Shown: piece after piece, positions 60,658-64,000 of the stretch | Layout of the letters: every line of letters begins with the position of its first letter | Position numbering within the stretch: position 1 is the first letter of the stretch | Assembly (NCBI GenBank): GCA_030761205.1 | Contig: JAULJL010000001.1 | Span: 42,325,645 to 42,389,644, forward strand | Direction of reading: 5' to 3' | Origin: Fremontodendron californicum | Lineage: Eukaryota; Streptophyta; Magnoliopsida; Malvales; Malvaceae | DNA: 64,000 bases | Made by a program: the position numbers and the translations under genes | Notes under the pieces: generated by a model | Told to the model about the DNA's origin: nothing | The model's input: only the letters and a program-made list of their open reading frames with translations | Databases searched by the model: none

Positions 60658-61527
60658 ATTATCCAGGGGAATGCCATCTTGTGGGAATCTACCAGCAGGA
60701 ATCTGGAATTTTTCTTGCCAAGTAACTGCAATTCTGTTACTGACGGAAATGCTAAGATGAAAAGGTTCTTGCAGCTGATGCAAGTGCTTCTTAAATATCA
60801 CAATAAAACAAGGCTCTCTTGTTGCTGTGGATGATGTTGATGCCTATGCTCGAGGGAATTGGCCTAGGCGTTGCAAAGCTCTATATCTCATTAGGGGGTC
60901 AAGCCCTTTATAGTTTATCCTATATTTGTTTCCTATGATGACTAACCTCAAGTGATGTATTTATTTCCCTTTTCACTAACAATGACACCTTGCTTGGCAC
61001 AAAGAATTAAATCAGAAACTGAACAAAAGGAAAATAATATAGATGGTTTTTTTTTCTTTGTCAACTAGAAGTAAAAGTTTGCATATCCTCTCCTAAATTT
61101 GAAGGTGGCCTGGGATTGAAGAACATCAAGGTTTGGAATCAGACTTGCAAGCTTAAGAATCATTGGATACTTCTGTCTAAGTAAGGCTCTCTCTTTACAT
61201 ATTCTGGTTTGTTTAGTTTCCTTTAAAGATGCAGGATTGTTTTCACTGTAGCAGGTTACACCCAGCTTCTTTGGATAAATAAAAAATTTAGCTTATCCAA
61301 AAAAACAAAAAAGTTTGTATAAGTCAAGGACTATGAAAGTTTGTATAATAAAATTTCCTGTTAACATAATGTGATTGTTTAGTACCCAAATAAAAAACAT
61401 AACATAATGTGGCTGTAAAGCTAATGCAATGCTAGTCCCATCCCATCTATATTTATATATAAATTACAAGAAAAAAGATCCATCTGCTTATAAGCATATT
61501 GTAAATAATGTTTGATCAAATCCTTAA
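60658..61527. other. 3' region between the MT-A70 and protease genes
   Basis: Contains the likely 3' UTR of the MT-A70 gene and a truncated LINE at 61086-61308. The remainder, 61310-61527, is probably the 3' UTR of the protease gene on the other strand. Confidence 0.5.
61086..61308 (+). mobile_element. 5'-truncated L1-type LINE fragment
   Basis: Bases 61086-61184 translate to a stretch containing SPKFEGGLGLKNIKVWNQ and ending in a stop, the conserved C-terminal end of plant LINE reverse-transcriptase polyproteins. A short 3' tail follows, ending TTTAGCTTATCC and poly-A. Target-site duplication AAAAGTTTGCATA (61073-61085) and AAAAGTTTGTATA (61309-61321), one mismatch. Confidence 0.82.
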
Positions 61528-64000
61528 TCAATGTTTTACATCTAACCTGTTGAGAAGCTGATAAGTAGCCACTGCCTTTTGTTGCACGATTTCTCGCACG
61601 GAATTAAATTCAGACTTGATAATGTCCAGCAGTAGAAGCAATCGATCAAATTCACCTACATGCTGCAATAAGAGAAGCAAGATTCTTACATTATAGGCTC
61701 CAAATGCTAAACCCTAAACCTTGTATTATAATTTAACTGCCAACACTTTTATCCGATCAGTAACTAAACTTACCACATCTATAGGAGGGAATGTTGATTT
61801 CATGTACTTGATTACATACATCCCACAATCATAGCTGTAATAAATGAATAATAAACTTGTTAGCAAAAATATTCACAAAAACTAAATTGTTGATGAACTA
61901 TGTTACTAGGTGTAATTAGATTTGCTCAATGGTCTGATAATCCATCCAGCCCAACAAACTCAATCCGAATTGGGTTGGGTTTAGATAAAGATTTTGTAAT
62001 TCGATCCGGCTTGAATTATTATTTATTAAATAAAAAAAAATATTTAAATTAATTATAAAAATAATTTATGAAAAATAAAACGAATTTACAGACCGGCTTA
62101 GGAAAAAATTTTCCTGGTCGTGGCCCGGCTTGGCCCGCCCATGAGCAAGTCTAGATGTAATATACTACTCACCCACTATTATCTCTTGTAACCCAGTCCG
62201 GAGATACAATGGGAAAATCTTTAACCATGAAGTGTTTTTCAAGTTCAGACTTGCGAAATGATTCATGCATGAATAGCTCATCCAAAAACTCCATCTATAT
62301 AAATGTATTCCATCAATAAAAAGATATTTGACAGAAAAATCAAGTAGCAATAAAGGACTATAAGATGTACATTCTCTCACCACTTTTCTGACATCATTGA
62401 GCTTCGAATCCTGTTTCAGTTTTCGTTTCCAAGTATCCAAAATGAGGACTTCTTCGTCAGCCAAATTGATGATGCATAGATACCAATGTGCCTCACTCAA
62501 ATTGAATGGAATGTAGATCTAAAACAATCACAATACATTACTGATTGAGCCAACAATCCTTACGTATAATTACAAGTAACGTGCAATATTTACCCTCTGA
62601 CATGATGGTAACCCACCCATGAACATAACATCATCATCTGCATTACAAAAAGAGTGTAGAACGAAGTCCATCTTATCTTGGAAATTATTTGATGCAAGTA
62701 TTTTTTGCTGCATATAGTAACATTCGTAAATGTAAAGCTTGAGTTAGACTTGGACATATTCGAGTAATCTCCAAATAAAACAAATAATTATAGCCTATGT
62801 TGCTCCGGCTCTTCATTTTTTCTTTTTTGAACTATTCGAGGACCCTCCAAATAGATGGAAAAACTTAAAATAAATCGAACATACCCGTGTCTGACACTCA
62901 CACTCAAATCTGAGTAACATAGGTTATAGCAATGAAATTAACATACCGAAAAATGAGTTGGCAAGAACCACTGAGTTTTAAGATCAAAATTATCTTCTTT
63001 CTTTGTCAACATAAGTGCAAAAACATTTATTACCTACATAAATTGTTCGAATTAAAATATCAGAGTAAATTACTATGTTTGGTGTAAGCAAAGAAATAAA
63101 ATAAAATAATAGGAAATTTAATAGGATTAACCTACCATGTCAAATAGCCAACAACCATCATTTAAACACTGCAAGTCTTTCCTACGGGCGTAGAAATAGG
63201 TCATATCGCATAGTACTTCACTGTATTTGAGTACACTGTAGGTTAGTTCCTACTATCATGGATTCAAAAATTATTGGCATTTACTCAATTAACTTACTTT
63301 GGGTCATTGATGTCAAGCAGGGAATAGCAGCAAAATGCTCTATCAGTTTCATCTTTGTAACAATCTTCAATTTTCTTTCGCATTACTTCCTTTAGCACCT
63401 TAGATAATTAACCACAATAACAATCAGGATAGGACAGCAAGTGAAATACATGAAACTATTAAAAATGTTAAGCTATTATGTGTTAGGAATAACCACCTTC
63501 ACGGTACTTGCTCTTCTTTTGCGTCCTTTGAATGCCCTATAAGGTGAAAGTTTATCGTGTCCAGGTGTTTGAGCTTCAAGATCATGCAGTTTTTTCCCCT
63601 GTGGTATCAAAGACGTTATAGATGACCCAATCTCCACTATAGGTGGCTGTTTTTTCATTTTTCTGCATAAAACCTTAAATGTACAAAATTTATCTACTTG
63701 GTTTAGCACTTTAGCTTGAATGGATTGTGTTAAAATCTTATAACAGCAAATGATTATGCAATGATCTTACGAACTTTCTTTTGCATCTCTGTTTTATTTA
63801 AAGTCTTTAAGACATTTAACACAAGCTGACTAACCTCATTATTAGGTCCATGGGGAGTGACTTCATGATTTTCAACTCTAGCCATGTTAGATGGAGGAAA
63901 CTCTGGTGGATCATGTTGATTTTTGGGATAGAATTGCTTGCTACATTCATCCCAATGAAATCTGTCTTCCAACCCTACATCACACCCTTCCTCTTTCTTT
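61528..64000 (-). CDS. Ulp1-like cysteine protease (C48), 5' end beyond the window
   Basis: Ten exons traced, high to low: beyond 64000 to 63771, 63708-63497, 63398-63298, 63220-63136, 63033-62947, 62707-62594, 62518-62381, 62294-62173, 61834-61774 and 61662-61528. They join in phase. The catalytic His is in SEAHWYLC, the Asp in LILDTW and the Cys in YDCGMYVIKYM, in the usual order. These are the Ulp1/SENP fold residues, which in true SUMO proteases process or remove SUMO. The N-terminal visible part is basic and Pro/Asn-rich. The 62-base intron at 63709-63770 is short, so that junction is the least certain. Many plant Ulp1-like genes are carried by MULE transposons, so transposon capture is an alternative to a host gene. 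A hAT MITE lies in the intron at 61835-62172. Confidence 0.8.
61917..62153. mobile_element. hAT-type MITE in an intron of the Ulp1-like gene
   Basis: Ends TAGATTTGCTCAATGG and the reverse complement of CCCATGAGCAAGTCTA. Flanks GGTGTAAT (61909-61916) and GATGTAAT (62154-62161) form an 8-bp duplication with one mismatch. It is the same family as 11438-11728, about 237 bp long and non-coding. Confidence 0.8.

Overview
This is a nuclear genomic window from a dicot plant. The genes carry many short introns with GT..AG borders, the spacers are very AT-rich and full of small transposons, and every recognisable protein belongs to a plant family (GATL, plant-type ELO, LPAT4/5, AFR/SAP30-like, METTL4-type MT-A70). 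From memory of Arabidopsis, the order GATL1 - RING - ELO-like - LPAT4 - AFR - MT-A70 matches two duplicated Arabidopsis blocks (around At1g19300-19340 and At1g74990-75060), so this looks like an ancestral block kept in one piece. I cannot name the species.

Layout. Left part (1-14.8 kb): an intronless GATL1/PARVUS-like GT8 gene (-), a RING membrane-anchor E3 ligase (-) and a single-exon ELO-like gene (+), separated by TE-rich spacers. Middle (17.4-28.6 kb): an LPAT4/5-type acyltransferase (+) and a 17-exon leishmanolysin-like M8 metallopeptidase (-). The metallopeptidase is intact in every splice junction I traced but has one in-frame TGA at codon 102. From 28.6 to 38.5 kb there is a gene desert holding a MULE-type MITE, SINE copies and a tandem duplication.

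Right part (38.5-64 kb): a six-exon SAP30-like (AFR) gene (-), a TE-rich spacer with a solo LTR, a divergent NAC-domain gene (-) with a second solo LTR of the same family in one intron, an orphan promoter-like stretch, a nine-exon METTL4-type MT-A70 gene (+) with a hAT MITE in its last intron, a 5'-truncated LINE, and the 3' part of a Ulp1-like (C48) protease gene (-) running off the right edge.

The genes are independent plant genes, not an operon; AFR, NAC and MT-A70 are nuclear/regulatory, and GATL1, ELO and LPAT act in wall or lipid synthesis. I found no convincing new multi-gene system. The most notable points are the nonsense codon in the metallopeptidase, the LTR family with a 12-bp minisatellite organised into 72-bp higher-order repeats, the missing histidine box in the ELO-like protein, and several transposons whose target-site duplications can be read directly. 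Exon borders were derived by hand from splice consensus, reading-frame continuity and remembered family sequences.
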